Of a stretch of 64,000 nt of DNA, positions 25,391 through 35,434 are shown piece after piece. The first letter of the stretch is position 1. Every line of letters begins with the position of its first letter. The DNA lies in contig NZ_JAKJHS010000005.1 in NCBI RefSeq assembly GCF_021648825.1, forward strand, positions 1 to 64,000, given 5' to 3'. The translations under genes were made by a program, and so were the position numbers. The notes under the pieces were generated by a model that saw nothing but the letters and a program-made list of their open reading frames with translations, did no database searches and was not told the origin of the DNA. This DNA comes from Rhizobium halophilum. Its GTDB lineage: Bacteria; Pseudomonadota; Alphaproteobacteria; Rhizobiales; Rhizobiaceae.

Positions 25391-26923
25391 ATGGATGCCA
25401 TCATTTCACCGATCATCATTTTGAATGCCGACGACGATGTCGGCGTCGTCCGCCGCTCCGTTCAGCCCGGCGGGCTGGTCGGCCACGGCGATCTCGTCGC
25501 GCGCGAACTGATCGGGCGCGGCCACAAGGTGGCGATCAAGCGCATTCCCTCCGGAGCGGAGGTCAAGAAGTACGGCCAGGTGATCGGGCTGGCGACGCAG
25601 GATATCGAGCCGGGCAGTCATGTGCATTTGCACAACCTTGCCATGTTGCCATCCGAGCATGAGCACCAGTTCAGCATCGACGTCGAAGAGAAGGGCATGC
25701 TGCCGGAAAACGAGCGGCGGACCTTTATGGGCTATGACCGCGGCATCGGCGGCGCCGGCACGCGCAACTATATCGGCATCATCTCCTCGGTGAACTGTTC
25801 CGCCACCGTTTCCCGCTATATCGCCGACTACTTCAACCGCATGGGCGGGCTGGATGGTTTCGAGAACATCGACGGCGTCGTGGCGCTGACCCACGGCGGC
25901 GGCTGCGCGCTCAACAACAAGTCTGAGGGCTACCGGGTCCTCATCCGCACGATCCAGGGCTATGCCAAGCACCCGAACTTCGGCGGCATCCTGATGATCG
26001 GCCTCGGCTGCGAAACCAACCAGATCGGGCCGATCCTCGAGCACTACAAGATGGAGGAAGGCGACCGGCTGCGCACGATGACGATCCAGCAGCACGGCGG
26101 AACGAAGAAGACGATCGATGCGGCTATCGAAATCATCAAGGAGATGCTGCCGAGCGTGAACGCAGCGGTACGCACGCCGCAGCCGCTCTCAAAGCTGAAG
26201 GTGGCACTCGAATGCGGCGGCTCCGACGGCTATTCCGGCATTTCGGCCAATCCGGCGCTGGGTTATGCCTCCGATCTCATCGTCCGCAATGGCGGAACGA
26301 CCGTTCTCTCGGAAACGCCGGAGATCTATGGTGCAGAACACCTGCTGACGCGTCGTGCCATCACGCCGGACGTCGCCCACAAGCTTCTGGAGCGGATCGA
26401 CTGGTGGCGGGACTATACCGCCCGCAACGGCGACGAGCTCAACAACAACCCCTCCTATGGCAACAAGCTCGGCGGCCTGACGACCATATTGGAAAAGTCA
26501 TTGGGCGCTGTTGCCAAGGGCGGCTCCATGCCGCTGAAGGCCGTCTATGAGTTTGCCGAGCAGGTGACCGAGCCTGGCTTCGTCTTCATGGACACACCGG
26601 GCTACGATCCGGTTGCCGTCACGGGCCAGGTTGCGGGTGGCTGCAACGTCATCTGCTTCACCACCGGCCGCGGCTCCGTGTCCGGCTTCAAGCCGTCGCC
26701 CTGCATCAAGATCGCCACGAACTCCGAAATGTACGAGCACATGAAGGAGGACATGGACATCAACTGCGGCGGCATCGTCACCGGTGAGGAAACAATCGAG
26801 CAGTCCGGTCAGCGGATTTTTGAGGACATCATCGCGGTGGCATCAGGCAAGAAGACCCTGAGCGAGATCTACGACTACGGCGACAACGAATTCGTGCCGT
26901 GGCAGATCGGCGCGGTGACCTGA
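25391..26923 (+). CDS. uxaA: UxaA-family dehydratase (altronate dehydratase, SAF domain fused)
   Basis: This 510-residue protein has an N-terminal SAF domain (about residues 1-95, with a VHLHNLAML strand) and the long C-terminal UxaA/GarD dehydratase domain. Conserved Cys residues lie in SSVNCSATVS, HGGGCALNN, GLGCETNQ and ECGGSDGYSG, as expected for the iron-dependent catalytic site. UxaA converts D-altronate to KDG; the same family includes galactarate dehydratase. GGGGAGGAGGAAGC precedes the ATG. No uxaB or uxaC is adjacent. It follows the GntR gene on the same strand and so probably shares its regulation. Confidence 0.9.
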   Translation: MDAIISPIIILNADDDVGVVRRSVQPGGLVGHGDLVARELIGRGHKVAIKRIPSGAEVKKYGQVIGLATQDIEPGSHVHLHNLAMLPSEHEHQFSIDVEEKGMLPENERRTFMGYDRGIGGAGTRNYIGIISSVNCSATVSRYIADYFNRMGGLDGFENIDGVVALTHGGGCALNNKSEGYRVLIRTIQGYAKHPNFGGILMIGLGCETNQIGPILEHYKMEEGDRLRTMTIQQHGGTKKTIDAAIEIIKEMLPSVNAAVRTPQPLSKLKVALECGGSDGYSGISANPALGYASDLIVRNGGTTVLSETPEIYGAEHLLTRRAITPDVAHKLLERIDWWRDYTARNGDELNNNPSYGNKLGGLTTILEKSLGAVAKGGSMPLKAVYEFAEQVTEPGFVFMDTPGYDPVAVTGQVAGGCNVICFTTGRGSVSGFKPSPCIKIATNSEMYEHMKEDMDINCGGIVTGEETIEQSGQRIFEDIIAVASGKKTLSEIYDYGDNEFVPWQIGAVT

Positions 26924-26942
26924 GCCACCGCGCCTCCAGCGT

Positions 26943-28163
26943 TTAGCGGTTTCCGACGACCTTCGGCTGCGGCTTCAGGGCCGGAGCGGGAGTGGCAGGC
27001 GTGCCGAAGAACTTCTCGCGCTCCCGCCAGATCGCGGGGACGGCAAGGAGGCCAATACCAACGAAGGCAATCAGGGTCTTCGTGAGCTGGCTGAGCTCCG
27101 GGGAGCGGCCGTCGAAGTAGTAGACTGCGTAGACGATCGCAACGTGCCACACGTAGACGTAGAGAGAGTGGCGTCCGATCAGCTGCAGGAACTTCAGCGA
27201 GAAGACCCAGGTCAGCACGACGGCAGCACTGCGGACGAAGTTCGACGGATGCTTCGGACCGGCCGCGAGCAGCCAGGTGACGAGCGCTGCGACGGCGATG
27301 AAGTTCAACAGATAGACCGGGCCGAAGTCGGCGCGGACTTCCATGGCGGCGAACTTGCCGATCATGAAGTCGGGCATCAGGCCATTGGCGGTCATGATCC
27401 TGAGCGGCAGGAAGAATAGGACCACGATCAGCGCCATCTTCGGGATGAAGGTGTTCTGCGGCGTGAGGATACGGCCCCAGTCGATCTTGCCGGCTGAGGT
27501 CATAGCACCCAGGACAAGACCCGAGTAGAACACGATCTGCCAGCCGAGAAGGTTGAAGCTTGCTCGGATACCCTGGTCGTCGGGTCCCAGGATGAGCTGG
27601 TTCACAGGCTCCGTGAACACGCGCTGGAGCCCTAGCTGCGCAGCCATCCACAGCACCAGGGAGGCGGCCAGCACATAATGCCACTTGTCGTCCAGCACGA
27701 GTTTGACGAGCAGCGGCGCAAACAGCATGTAGACGATGTACTGCGGCAGGATGTCCATGAAGGTTGGCTGGAAAAGGAATGTCGCAATTGCAGCCAGGCG
27801 CAGTGGGTCGTCGAAGGTCGTGTATCCGAGCCAGTTGTACCAGACGGTGTAGGCTTCCGGGAGGATCATCTGAGCCGCCAGGACTGCGATGACGATCCCC
27901 ATCGCGTAACGGTAAAGCTCGAAGGCACGGGAATAGATCGCCTGCCGCCCGGCCGTGTAACCGTTCTTCACCATCTTACGCGCATAGACCATGCCGATCA
28001 GGAGGCCAGACAGGAACACGAAGCCTTGTGCATCCTCGACAAAGGCGAGCTGGTTGTGATTGACCTTCACAAGCCAATAACCGCCGGCAAAGATCAGATG
28101 GTTGATCAGCATGAAGACGAGGAAATACCCTCGCATACCATCAATAAGGTCGAACCGTTTCAT
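26943..28163 (-). CDS. opgC: OpgC-type acyltransferase (periplasmic glucan/exopolysaccharide succinylation)
   Basis: This 406-residue inner-membrane protein has about ten helices. It starts FDLIDGMRGYFLVFMLINHL, the hallmark start of OpgC, and continues with a FVFLSGLLIGMVYARKM loop. OpgC transfers succinyl groups to osmoregulated periplasmic (cyclic) glucans in rhizobia and relatives. ATG 28163 is preferred because it gives this family start and has GGAG about 11 bases upstream. It converges with the UxaA gene with only 19 bases between them. No glucan synthase is adjacent. Confidence 0.85.
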   Translation of the reverse strand: MKRFDLIDGMRGYFLVFMLINHLIFAGGYWLVKVNHNQLAFVEDAQGFVFLSGLLIGMVYARKMVKNGYTAGRQAIYSRAFELYRYAMGIVIAVLAAQMILPEAYTVWYNWLGYTTFDDPLRLAAIATFLFQPTFMDILPQYIVYMLFAPLLVKLVLDDKWHYVLAASLVLWMAAQLGLQRVFTEPVNQLILGPDDQGIRASFNLLGWQIVFYSGLVLGAMTSAGKIDWGRILTPQNTFIPKMALIVVLFFLPLRIMTANGLMPDFMIGKFAAMEVRADFGPVYLLNFIAVAALVTWLLAAGPKHPSNFVRSAAVVLTWVFSLKFLQLIGRHSLYVYVWHVAIVYAVYYFDGRSPELSQLTKTLIAFVGIGLLAVPAIWREREKFFGTPATPAPALKPQPKVVGNR

Positions 28164-28334
28164 CGGTCGCGGTCTCCGTTGTGCCGTGCCGATGCGCTTG
28201 GGTCGCCCGGTCGGTATGGCCCTGGGGGCCAGGATTTCTGCGCAACAAACGCGACGAAACACCAGTCAGTTCCGCCCGCGATTTAGCGGTCTTGTACTAG
28301 GAAGTGGGACATGACTGCGGGATGAACGGGAAGA

Positions 28335-31300
28335 TCACTCGGCGGCAATGCGCTTGAACCCTGCAGCTTGGGTCAGATATGCGCGCAGTGCTGCGGGGCG
28401 AACGGGCTTGTGCTGGACTGCGATTTCCTGTCGCTCAGCTGACGCACGCAAGTCCAATGCACGATCAGCCGTCAGCAAAAGGGCTGGGATTTCCGCAGCG
28501 TAAGCTTGCCGGAGTCGAATGATTGCATCAAGCCCATTGCCGTCGGAAAGATGATAGTCGGCAACGATGACGTCCGGCGGGGGCTCCTTGGCAGCGACGA
28601 TCGCCTCGATCTCTTCCATCGAAGCTGCCGTGCCCACGCTGCAACCCCAGCCGGAGACGAGCAGCGCCATGCCTTCGAGGATCTTCGGCTCGTTGTCGAT
28701 GCAGAGAACCCGGAGGCCGTGGAGGGCCTGCAAGCGCCGTCGCCGCTCGGGCTGCTCCGCCGGCCGTATTGCCTGCGGCGGTGAAAGGTCGCGCGGCAGG
28801 CGCACCCGAAAGATCGTGCCCTTGCCCTGGACGGAAGACAGCTCCACCGAGTGCTTGAGCACCCGCGATATACGATCGACGATAGAAAGTCCGAGACCGA
28901 GCCCCGTCGCCGTTCGTGCGCCTTCATCGAGACGAATGAACTCCTTGAAGACGGTACGAAATTTCGCCTGCGGGATTCCGATGCCGGAATCCAGCACTTC
29001 GATCACGACCTCGTTTCCGCGACGTCTGGCGCCAACCAGAATCTTGCCCTTTATCGTGTACTTGATCGCATTAGAGACGAGGTTCTGGATCAACCGTCTC
29101 AGCAGGTTCGCGTCAGAGCGCACGTGCAGTGAACTACCTATCACGACGAAAGTCAGGTCCTTCTCGCGGGCCATAGGGGCAAAATCGGTTTCAATCCGCC
29201 GCAGCAGGTCATCGAGTGCGACGGATGTCAGCCGAGGCTTCATGGCACCGGTGTCGAGACGGGAAATGTCGAGGACCGCACCCAAAATCGCCTCGACCGA
29301 TTCAAGCGCGGAATCAACATTGCGTACGAGCGAACGGTTGTCCGAACTACCGAGCCTCTCCACGAGGGCCGAAGTGTAGAGGCGCGCAGCGTTGAGCGGC
29401 TGCAAGATGTCGTGCCCTGCGGCGGCAAAGAAGCGCGTCTTTCCCAGGTTCGCCTCTTCAGCCAATGCGCGCGCCTCGGCAAGTTGATGATTTACCCGGG
29501 TAAGCTCCGCAGTACGCTCCTCCACCCGTTGCTCAAGTGTTTCATTCGCCTGCTTCAGCGCCCGATCCGCTGCTACCCGCTCGGTGATATCAGTGAGCGT
29601 GGCGACGATACCCTTGTCAGGCATCGCGTTCGATCGCACCTCGATGATCCGCTTGCCTTGACCGAGGACCAAGGGGAACGGCGCATCGAGAGTCTGAAAC
29701 TGCCGCATGACATCAAAACGCTCTTCCGGCTTCACGTCACCCCTGTCGACGAGAATGGAAATGATGTCCGCGAGAGGATAACCGACCTGGCCGACCTGCT
29801 CGGGCAGGTCGAGCAGGTTGCGGAGACGTCGATTCCAGATGGTGAGACAGTAGGAACTGTCGAAGACGGCTATGCCCTGATCCATCTGCGAGAGGGCCGT
29901 CTGCAACATGTCCTGATTATATTGCAGCGCCTCGCTTGCCTGATCGAGCAGCCAAGCAGTGTCGGCGCTCGCGCCCTCTGCTTTCTGAAGGATGAGCGAC
30001 AGAACGAGCCGCGCGGACGAGGAACCAATGGCACTGCCAAGAAGCTGCTCCGAAAAATGGATGAGAGCCATGTCCGCGGGCTGATCGTCATCCAGGGAGC
30101 GGCCGCTCGTTTCGGCGTATTTGTCGAAGGAGCGCTCCATCCGCTCCTCACCCAGATAGCGCGAAATAGTCGTCTTCAGGTCGCCGACACTAACACGGGT
30201 CTTCCAGCCGCGGGTCGCAAATTGCGAGCGCTGCCGTCGCTTGACGAAGATACCGGCTTGGATGCGCTCCAGAGGCTTCGGGTTGCGGGACAATGATCCA
30301 AGAACGAATGTGAGGCTATTGAGGATCAGGCTGAAGAACGTTGCGGTGACAAGGGGGTCGGCTTCGGCGCCAAAAAGGTCGGTGCCAGGCAAAAGGAAAT
30401 GTAGCACTGCCGCAGCGAGATGAGCGTTGTTCGGTCCTCCAAGGCTTGGCACGAAGAGCAGGTAGGCCCAGGCGAGGAAGCCAAAGGTCATGCCGAGAAT
30501 GGCGCCCCGGGCGTTGGCCCGACGCCATACCAGGCCGCCGATGAGACTAGGTGCCATCTGCGCGATGGCGGCAAAGGAGAGGAGGCCGATTGAGGCGAGG
30601 CCAGTGTCACCGTCGGCTGCCCGGTAATAGCCATAGCCCAACATCAGCACGACGATGATCGAGGTGCGGCGGACGCGCAGAAGTGTTTGGGTGAAGTCGG
30701 CCCGGTGCACAGCGCGGCGCATGAGCTTACGACGCAGCAGCACCGGCATCACGATGTCGTTGGAGACCATGATGGCCAATGCGACCGAAGCGACAATGAC
30801 CATTGCTGTTGCCGCGGAAAAGCCGCCGATAAAGGCGATCAGCGAGATCAGCGGCATCTTGTTTTCGAGCGGCAGGAGCAGCACGTAGAGGTCAGCATTG
30901 CCGGTGCCGCCGAAGATGATGAGGCCGGCAATCGCGATCGGTATAACGAAGATGTTGATGGCGACCAAGTAGAGCGGCAACAGGTAGGCCGCCATCTTCA
31001 GCTCGCGTGCTGTGCGGTTCTCCACCACGGTCACGTGGAACTGCCGCGGCAACATGATGATGGCAAATGCTGACAGCGCGATCAGCATCAACCAGCGGCT
31101 GAGGGGTGTCTCGTAGGACATTGCCGATGCCACGAACAGGTTCTCAGAAGCTCTTGTCCAGAGATCGGAGGGGCCGTCGAACAGCACGAACATCACTGCG
31201 ACGCCGACGGTCGCGAAGGCCAGCAGCTTCACGACGGATTCCATGGCAACGGCGAGGATCAAGCCATCCTGATGTTCTGTTGCATCCGTATGCCGGGTCC

Positions 31301-31841
31301 CGAATATCACCGCGAAACATGCCATCAACAGGGTCACGATGAGCGCCAGGTCGACGAAATGGAGATTGCCACTGCCGATGCCATAGGCAGAGGTATCCAC
31401 GACTGCCGCAACGGAGTTCGAGACCGCCTTCAACTGCAGTGCGATGTAGGGGATGGCCCCGATCAGCGAAATGATGGCCACGATCATGGCCACGGCGGAA
31501 TTTTTTCCGTAGCGCGCCGCAATGAAGTCGGCGACGGAAGTCAGCTTCTCCGCCTTTGCCAGTTCCACAATGCGTCGGATCAACGGCATCCCAAGGGTGA
31601 AGGCGAGGATGGGACCGATATAGATTCCGGTGAACTCTAGCCCGCGTTGGGAGGCGAGGCCAACGCCGCCAAAATAGGTCCAGGACGTACAGTAGATGGC
31701 GAGGCTGAGCGCGTAGACGATCGGACGCCCGCCCTGCGGCACACCGAACCTACGGCTTCTGCTGTCACCGTAGCTGGCCACGGCGAACAGAAGCAGGATA
31801 TAGGCGAATGCCGACAGGAATAGCAGCCAGCCTGGAAGCAT
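28335..31841 (-). CDS. SSS-transporter-fused hybrid sensor histidine kinase
   Basis: This 1168-residue protein joins a sodium:solute symporter-like membrane domain (about residues 1-500, 12-13 helices) to a cytoplasmic PAS domain, a coiled coil, HisKA and HATPase domains, and a C-terminal receiver. The phosphoacceptor His810 lies in AAAGHDILQPLNAAR, the ATPase N-box in LIQNLVSNAIKYT, and receiver Asp1095 in VIVADYHLSDGNG. The layout matches CbrA/CrbS-type kinases that sense nutrient uptake (amino acids, acetate). ATG 31841 follows GGAGGAGAC. No LuxR-type partner regulator is adjacent, so the output protein is unknown. Confidence 0.92.
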   Translation of the reverse strand: MLPGWLLFLSAFAYILLLFAVASYGDSRSRRFGVPQGGRPIVYALSLAIYCTSWTYFGGVGLASQRGLEFTGIYIGPILAFTLGMPLIRRIVELAKAEKLTSVADFIAARYGKNSAVAMIVAIISLIGAIPYIALQLKAVSNSVAAVVDTSAYGIGSGNLHFVDLALIVTLLMACFAVIFGTRHTDATEHQDGLILAVAMESVVKLLAFATVGVAVMFVLFDGPSDLWTRASENLFVASAMSYETPLSRWLMLIALSAFAIIMLPRQFHVTVVENRTARELKMAAYLLPLYLVAINIFVIPIAIAGLIIFGGTGNADLYVLLLPLENKMPLISLIAFIGGFSAATAMVIVASVALAIMVSNDIVMPVLLRRKLMRRAVHRADFTQTLLRVRRTSIIVVLMLGYGYYRAADGDTGLASIGLLSFAAIAQMAPSLIGGLVWRRANARGAILGMTFGFLAWAYLLFVPSLGGPNNAHLAAAVLHFLLPGTDLFGAEADPLVTATFFSLILNSLTFVLGSLSRNPKPLERIQAGIFVKRRQRSQFATRGWKTRVSVGDLKTTISRYLGEERMERSFDKYAETSGRSLDDDQPADMALIHFSEQLLGSAIGSSSARLVLSLILQKAEGASADTAWLLDQASEALQYNQDMLQTALSQMDQGIAVFDSSYCLTIWNRRLRNLLDLPEQVGQVGYPLADIISILVDRGDVKPEERFDVMRQFQTLDAPFPLVLGQGKRIIEVRSNAMPDKGIVATLTDITERVAADRALKQANETLEQRVEERTAELTRVNHQLAEARALAEEANLGKTRFFAAAGHDILQPLNAARLYTSALVERLGSSDNRSLVRNVDSALESVEAILGAVLDISRLDTGAMKPRLTSVALDDLLRRIETDFAPMAREKDLTFVVIGSSLHVRSDANLLRRLIQNLVSNAIKYTIKGKILVGARRRGNEVVIEVLDSGIGIPQAKFRTVFKEFIRLDEGARTATGLGLGLSIVDRISRVLKHSVELSSVQGKGTIFRVRLPRDLSPPQAIRPAEQPERRRRLQALHGLRVLCIDNEPKILEGMALLVSGWGCSVGTAASMEEIEAIVAAKEPPPDVIVADYHLSDGNGLDAIIRLRQAYAAEIPALLLTADRALDLRASAERQEIAVQHKPVRPAALRAYLTQAAGFKRIAAE

Positions 31842-32015
31842 GTCTCCTCCGCTTCGGGCATTGAAGGAGGGACAATAGGATAAAAGCCCTGCCTTGGAAA
31901 TCATGCGGCTCTTGGCATAAAGTTCAATGGGTTGAGGTCATGCCGTCTGGACAATCCAGATGCGCGTGCCAGGTTGATGCTGTTGAAGAACCTCGCCTCG
32001 AGAAAGGAAGCGCAA

Positions 32016-32444
32016 ATGGCAGTCGTGTCGGAGTTCAGGTCGTTCATTGCCAAGGGCAACGTCATCGACCTGGCAGTGGGCATCATCATTGGCGGCGCCT
32101 TCACCGGCATCGTCAACTCCCTCGTCAATGACATCATCACGCCGATTGTCGGTGCGATCATCGGGGGCATCGATTTCTCCGACTATTTCGTCCCGCTCTC
32201 CTCCACGGTAACGGCACCGACGCTTGCCGCCGCAAAGGAGCAGGGCGCGGTTTTCGCCTATGGCAGCTTCATCACGGTCATCATCAATTTCCTGATCCTG
32301 GCCTGGATCATCTTCTGGATGGTGAAGGTCGTGAACCGGATCCGCATCAAGGAAGAAAAGCAGCCGGTTGAAGCGGCCGCCGCTCCGCCGCCGGCAGACG
32401 TGCTGCTGCTGACAGAGATCCGCGACCTGCTGAAGACGCGCTAA
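32016..32444 (+). CDS. mscL: Large-conductance mechanosensitive channel MscL
   Basis: This 142-residue channel opens under membrane tension to release solutes on osmotic downshock. The N-terminal amphipathic helix ([18 protein letters not shown]), the pore-lining [12 protein letters not shown] helix, the periplasmic loop and the second helix near [16 protein letters not shown] are all present. The C-terminal helix ends [11 protein letters not shown] 32016 has AAAGGAAG upstream. It is divergent from the hybrid-kinase gene and stands alone. Confidence 0.95.
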   Translation: MAVVSEFRSFIAKGNVIDLAVGIIIGGAFTGIVNSLVNDIITPIVGAIIGGIDFSDYFVPLSSTVTAPTLAAAKEQGAVFAYGSFITVIINFLILAWIIFWMVKVVNRIRIKEEKQPVEAAAAPPPADVLLLTEIRDLLKTR

Positions 32445-32541
32445 CCGACGCATCACACAAATCGATGCCAGCCTCACGGAATCTGATGGGATTCAGCGGG
32501 GCAGGTGGGCTATGAGAACGCTCCAGCCGGAGAAGTTCTGC

Positions 32542-33711
32542 ATGTCTTTACTCGATAGCCTCAGCCCCCGCGCGCGTGCCGCTCCCGAAAGCGGGATCGT
32601 CGAGGTCATTAATTATGCTCGCAATCGTGAAGGCCTGATTCCGCTCTGGGCAGGCGAGGGCGACCTGCCGTCGCCGGACTTCATCAACCGAGCAGCCAGC
32701 GAGGCGCTGCTCGGAGGCGAGACATTTTATACCTGGCAGCGCGGGATTCCGGAGCTGCGCGAGGCGCTGTCCAGGTACTATGCCCGCCACTTCACCGTCT
32801 CGCTTCCCAGCGACCACTTCTACGTCACCGGTTCCGGCATGCATGCGATCATGCTGGCGGTTCAGGCTTTGACGGAGCCGGGCGACGAACTGATCTACCT
32901 CTCTCCGGCCTGGCCGAACATCGTTGCCTCTGTCGAAATCGGTGGAGCGAAGGCAGTGCCGCTGACGCTGGACTTCGTTGATGGCGGCTGGTCGCTCGAC
33001 GTCGAGAAGCTCGAGCGGCTGATCACGCCGCGCACGCGGGCTTTGTTCATCAATACGCCCTCCAATCCAACCGGCTGGACCGCCTCGCGGGACGAACTGG
33101 CCGCAATTCTGAATCTCGCCCGCCGCCACGGCCTGTGGATCATCGCCGATGAGATTTACGCTCTCTACCACTACGGCACTGGCACGCGCGCCCCCTCCTT
33201 CATGGACATCATGGAAGAGGGCGACAAGGTGATCTTTGCCAATTCCTTTTCCAAGAACTGGTCGATGACCGGCTGGCGGGTCGGCTGGCTTGTGGCGCCG
33301 CCGGAACTGGGCCAGGTCATCGAAAACCTCATCCAGTACTCCAATTCGGGTGTCGCGCAGTTCCTGCAGCGGGGCTGTGTCGTCGCGCTCGATCGTGGTG
33401 ATGAGTTCGTCCGCGAAAATATCGGTCGCGCCCGGATCTCCCGGGATCTGCTTTGCGATGCGCTGATTTCCACCAATCGGGTCGATACCTTGAAGCCAGA
33501 GGGCGCACTCTATGCTTTTCTCAAAGTCGACGGTGTAACGGACAGTCGTGCAGCCGCACTTGATATCGTGGACAAGGTGCAGGTGGCGCTCGCACCTGGC
33601 TCAGCTTTCGGTCCGGGCGGAGAGTTATTCCTCCGAGCCTGCTTCCTTCGCGACCCAGCTCAGGTGCGCGAAGCTGCGGACCGACTCGCAGACTACATCC
33701 TGAAGCTCTGA
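32542..33711 (+). CDS. Class I/II pyridoxal-phosphate aminotransferase
   Basis: This 389-residue fold-type I aminotransferase of the aspartate-aminotransferase group contains the substrate-domain INTPSNPTGWTASRDEL stretch, IIADEIYALYHY (PLP-pyridine Asp and phenol-ring Tyr), and the Schiff-base lysine in NSFSKNWSMTGWRVGW. The late Arg in FLRACF should bind the substrate carboxylate. The start is taken at ATG 32542, which has a weak ribosome site; an upstream ATG at 32512 is in frame. The amino-acid substrate is unclear. The 150 bases after it hold a short GC hairpin only. Confidence 0.87.
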   Translation: MSLLDSLSPRARAAPESGIVEVINYARNREGLIPLWAGEGDLPSPDFINRAASEALLGGETFYTWQRGIPELREALSRYYARHFTVSLPSDHFYVTGSGMHAIMLAVQALTEPGDELIYLSPAWPNIVASVEIGGAKAVPLTLDFVDGGWSLDVEKLERLITPRTRALFINTPSNPTGWTASRDELAAILNLARRHGLWIIADEIYALYHYGTGTRAPSFMDIMEEGDKVIFANSFSKNWSMTGWRVGWLVAPPELGQVIENLIQYSNSGVAQFLQRGCVVALDRGDEFVRENIGRARISRDLLCDALISTNRVDTLKPEGALYAFLKVDGVTDSRAAALDIVDKVQVALAPGSAFGPGGELFLRACFLRDPAQVREAADRLADYILKL

Positions 33712-33862
33712 ACAGAGCATGATAAGTAAAATATGAATGAAATCGAGAACCACGCCTTAGTCGTCCGGAGCAATAAACCCGCTCGGGCGAGCGCGCGGTA
33801 AGCTTTGGTGAAGCAGAACGGTGCTTCGCTTCCTGTCAGTCAAAAAAGGCAGGAGTGTTGAA

Positions 33863-34897
33863 ATGGCCGTTCTTGTTACCGGCGGTGCCGGCTATATCGG
33901 AAGCCATATGGCGTGGGCTCTGCTCGATGCAGGCGAGGACGTGGTTGTCCTTGACCGACTGTCGACGGGATTCCGTTGGGCAGTGCCGCCAGCGGCGCGC
34001 TTCTACCTCGGCGATGTCGGTGACCGCGACATGCTGGCTCAGATCTTCGTCGAGAATGAGATCGAGGCCATTCTGCATTTCGCAGGTTCGATTGTGGTGC
34101 CGCAGTCGGTGACGCATCCGCTCGAATACTACGAGAACAATACCAGCAATACCCGCCTGCTTGCTGCCGCGGCCATAGAGGCCGGGGTCCGTCATTTCGT
34201 GTTTTCTTCCACCGCTGCGGTCTACGGGGACCTTCCAGATGACACGCCGGTGGTGGAGACGGCGCCGACGCTGCCTAAGAATCCCTATGGGCAGTCCAAG
34301 CTGATGTCGGAGTTGATGCTGAAGGACGCGGCGGCAGCACATGATTTCCGCTTTGTGGCGCTGCGATATTTCAATGTCGCGGGCGCTGATCCCGCAGGGA
34401 GAACAGGCTTGTCGACGGAGGGAGCCACGCACCTGCTCAAGATTGCATGCGAGGCAGCCTTGGGGCAGCGGCCGGGAGTGGAAGTCTATGGTACCGACTA
34501 TCCGACGCATGATGGCACCGGTGTCCGCGACTACATTCACGTGTCAGATCTAGTAGGTGCGCACCTGATGGCCCTGCGGTATCTGCGGAGTGACGGCAAG
34601 TCGCTTATTGCCAACTGCGGCTACGGTCGAGGCTATTCCGTTCTTGAAGTACTGGAAGCAGTGAAGCGAGCCAGTGCACGTGAGTTCTCGGTTACGCATT
34701 CCCCCCGACGGGTGGGAGATGCGGCTTGTGTCGTGGCCAACTCCACCCTTGCCAGGGAATTACTGGGCTGGGTACCGCGCCATGACGACCTTGGGCAGAT
34801 TGTAAAGACGGCCCTTGCTTGGGAGCATACCCTGGTCGAACGTCAAGGAACCGGCCTGGACTCCATGCGCAGACGCCTGGTGGCTGCTGCCTTCTGA
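33863..34897 (+). CDS. galE: UDP-glucose 4-epimerase
   Basis: This is a 344-residue extended SDR. Its features are the NAD-binding TGGAGYIGSHMAWAL, the catalytic Ser in FSSTAAVYG, Tyr-x3-Lys in YGQSKLMSE, and the sugar-binding RYFNVAGADPAGR segment, all diagnostic of GalE. It interconverts UDP-glucose and UDP-galactose, feeding surface polysaccharide synthesis. ATG 33863 is chosen for the family start MAVLVTGG and the AGGAG upstream. It lies about 9 kb before the capsule genes and may supply precursors to them, but it is not in their operon. Confidence 0.92.
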   Translation: MAVLVTGGAGYIGSHMAWALLDAGEDVVVLDRLSTGFRWAVPPAARFYLGDVGDRDMLAQIFVENEIEAILHFAGSIVVPQSVTHPLEYYENNTSNTRLLAAAAIEAGVRHFVFSSTAAVYGDLPDDTPVVETAPTLPKNPYGQSKLMSELMLKDAAAAHDFRFVALRYFNVAGADPAGRTGLSTEGATHLLKIACEAALGQRPGVEVYGTDYPTHDGTGVRDYIHVSDLVGAHLMALRYLRSDGKSLIANCGYGRGYSVLEVLEAVKRASAREFSVTHSPRRVGDAACVVANSTLARELLGWVPRHDDLGQIVKTALAWEHTLVERQGTGLDSMRRRLVAAAF

Positions 34898-34961
34898 TCC
34901 TGCGATCGAGGCCGCTTCACGGTCGTGTGGCCTCTTGTAGCTCGGCAAAGCGGCTGCCGGA

Positions 34962-35186
34962 TCAGCAATGGCCGCGAGCTTGCTCCAGTGTTTCGGCCGC
35001 GGACAGGCGCTGATAGAAAAGCTCGGCGCGCGTTTCGCGCAGCTGCGCCAGCTTTTGCCGCATCTGCTCTTCGGCGGCCTGGTCGAGCAGATCGGCAAAC
35101 GCTTCTGTGTTGAGGCCGTCAGCCTTGAGCAACAGCTCGATCAGCGGATCAGTCACGGCCTCCTTGATGGTAAGATCGATCGACAT
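34962..35186 (-). CDS. Small conserved hypothetical protein
   Basis: This 74-residue protein is probably all-helical, with a glutamine- and leucine-rich heptad-like stretch (LLDQAAEEQMRQKLAQLRE) that may form a coiled coil. The ATG at 35186 is preceded by a strong ATAGGAGGTAGAAGTC ribosome site, the main reason to accept it. No function is recognised. It runs opposite to the neighbouring PfkB gene. The 35187-35434 intergenic stretch separates the two starts, so they may share a promoter region. Confidence 0.65.
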   Translation of the reverse strand: MSIDLTIKEAVTDPLIELLLKADGLNTEAFADLLDQAAEEQMRQKLAQLRETRAELFYQRLSAAETLEQARGHC

Positions 35187-35434
35187 GACTTCTACCTCCT
35201 ATGTCTTTCACCCATAGAGACCGAATGAGACGGAATTATTTCAACGCCGCTGCCGCGCTACGATTTGTTCAGGAATTGGGCCGCCATGGATGTAGCTGCT
35301 TGACGCGACTTGGGTCCGGTTGCGCTTTCCGCTAGCTTCAGCCGACATGCCGCGTCGTAAAAGATGCGGTCATCTTTGTCGGAAATGCTGCCTCCGACGT
35401 TATGCGGCCTGCCAAACCTGAAGATGGAGAAGTC

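Noticed and set aside
35300..35325. Possible FixK-box upstream of pfkB (TTGACGCGACTTGG)
   Set aside because: Only the first half-site matches; the second lacks TCAA.
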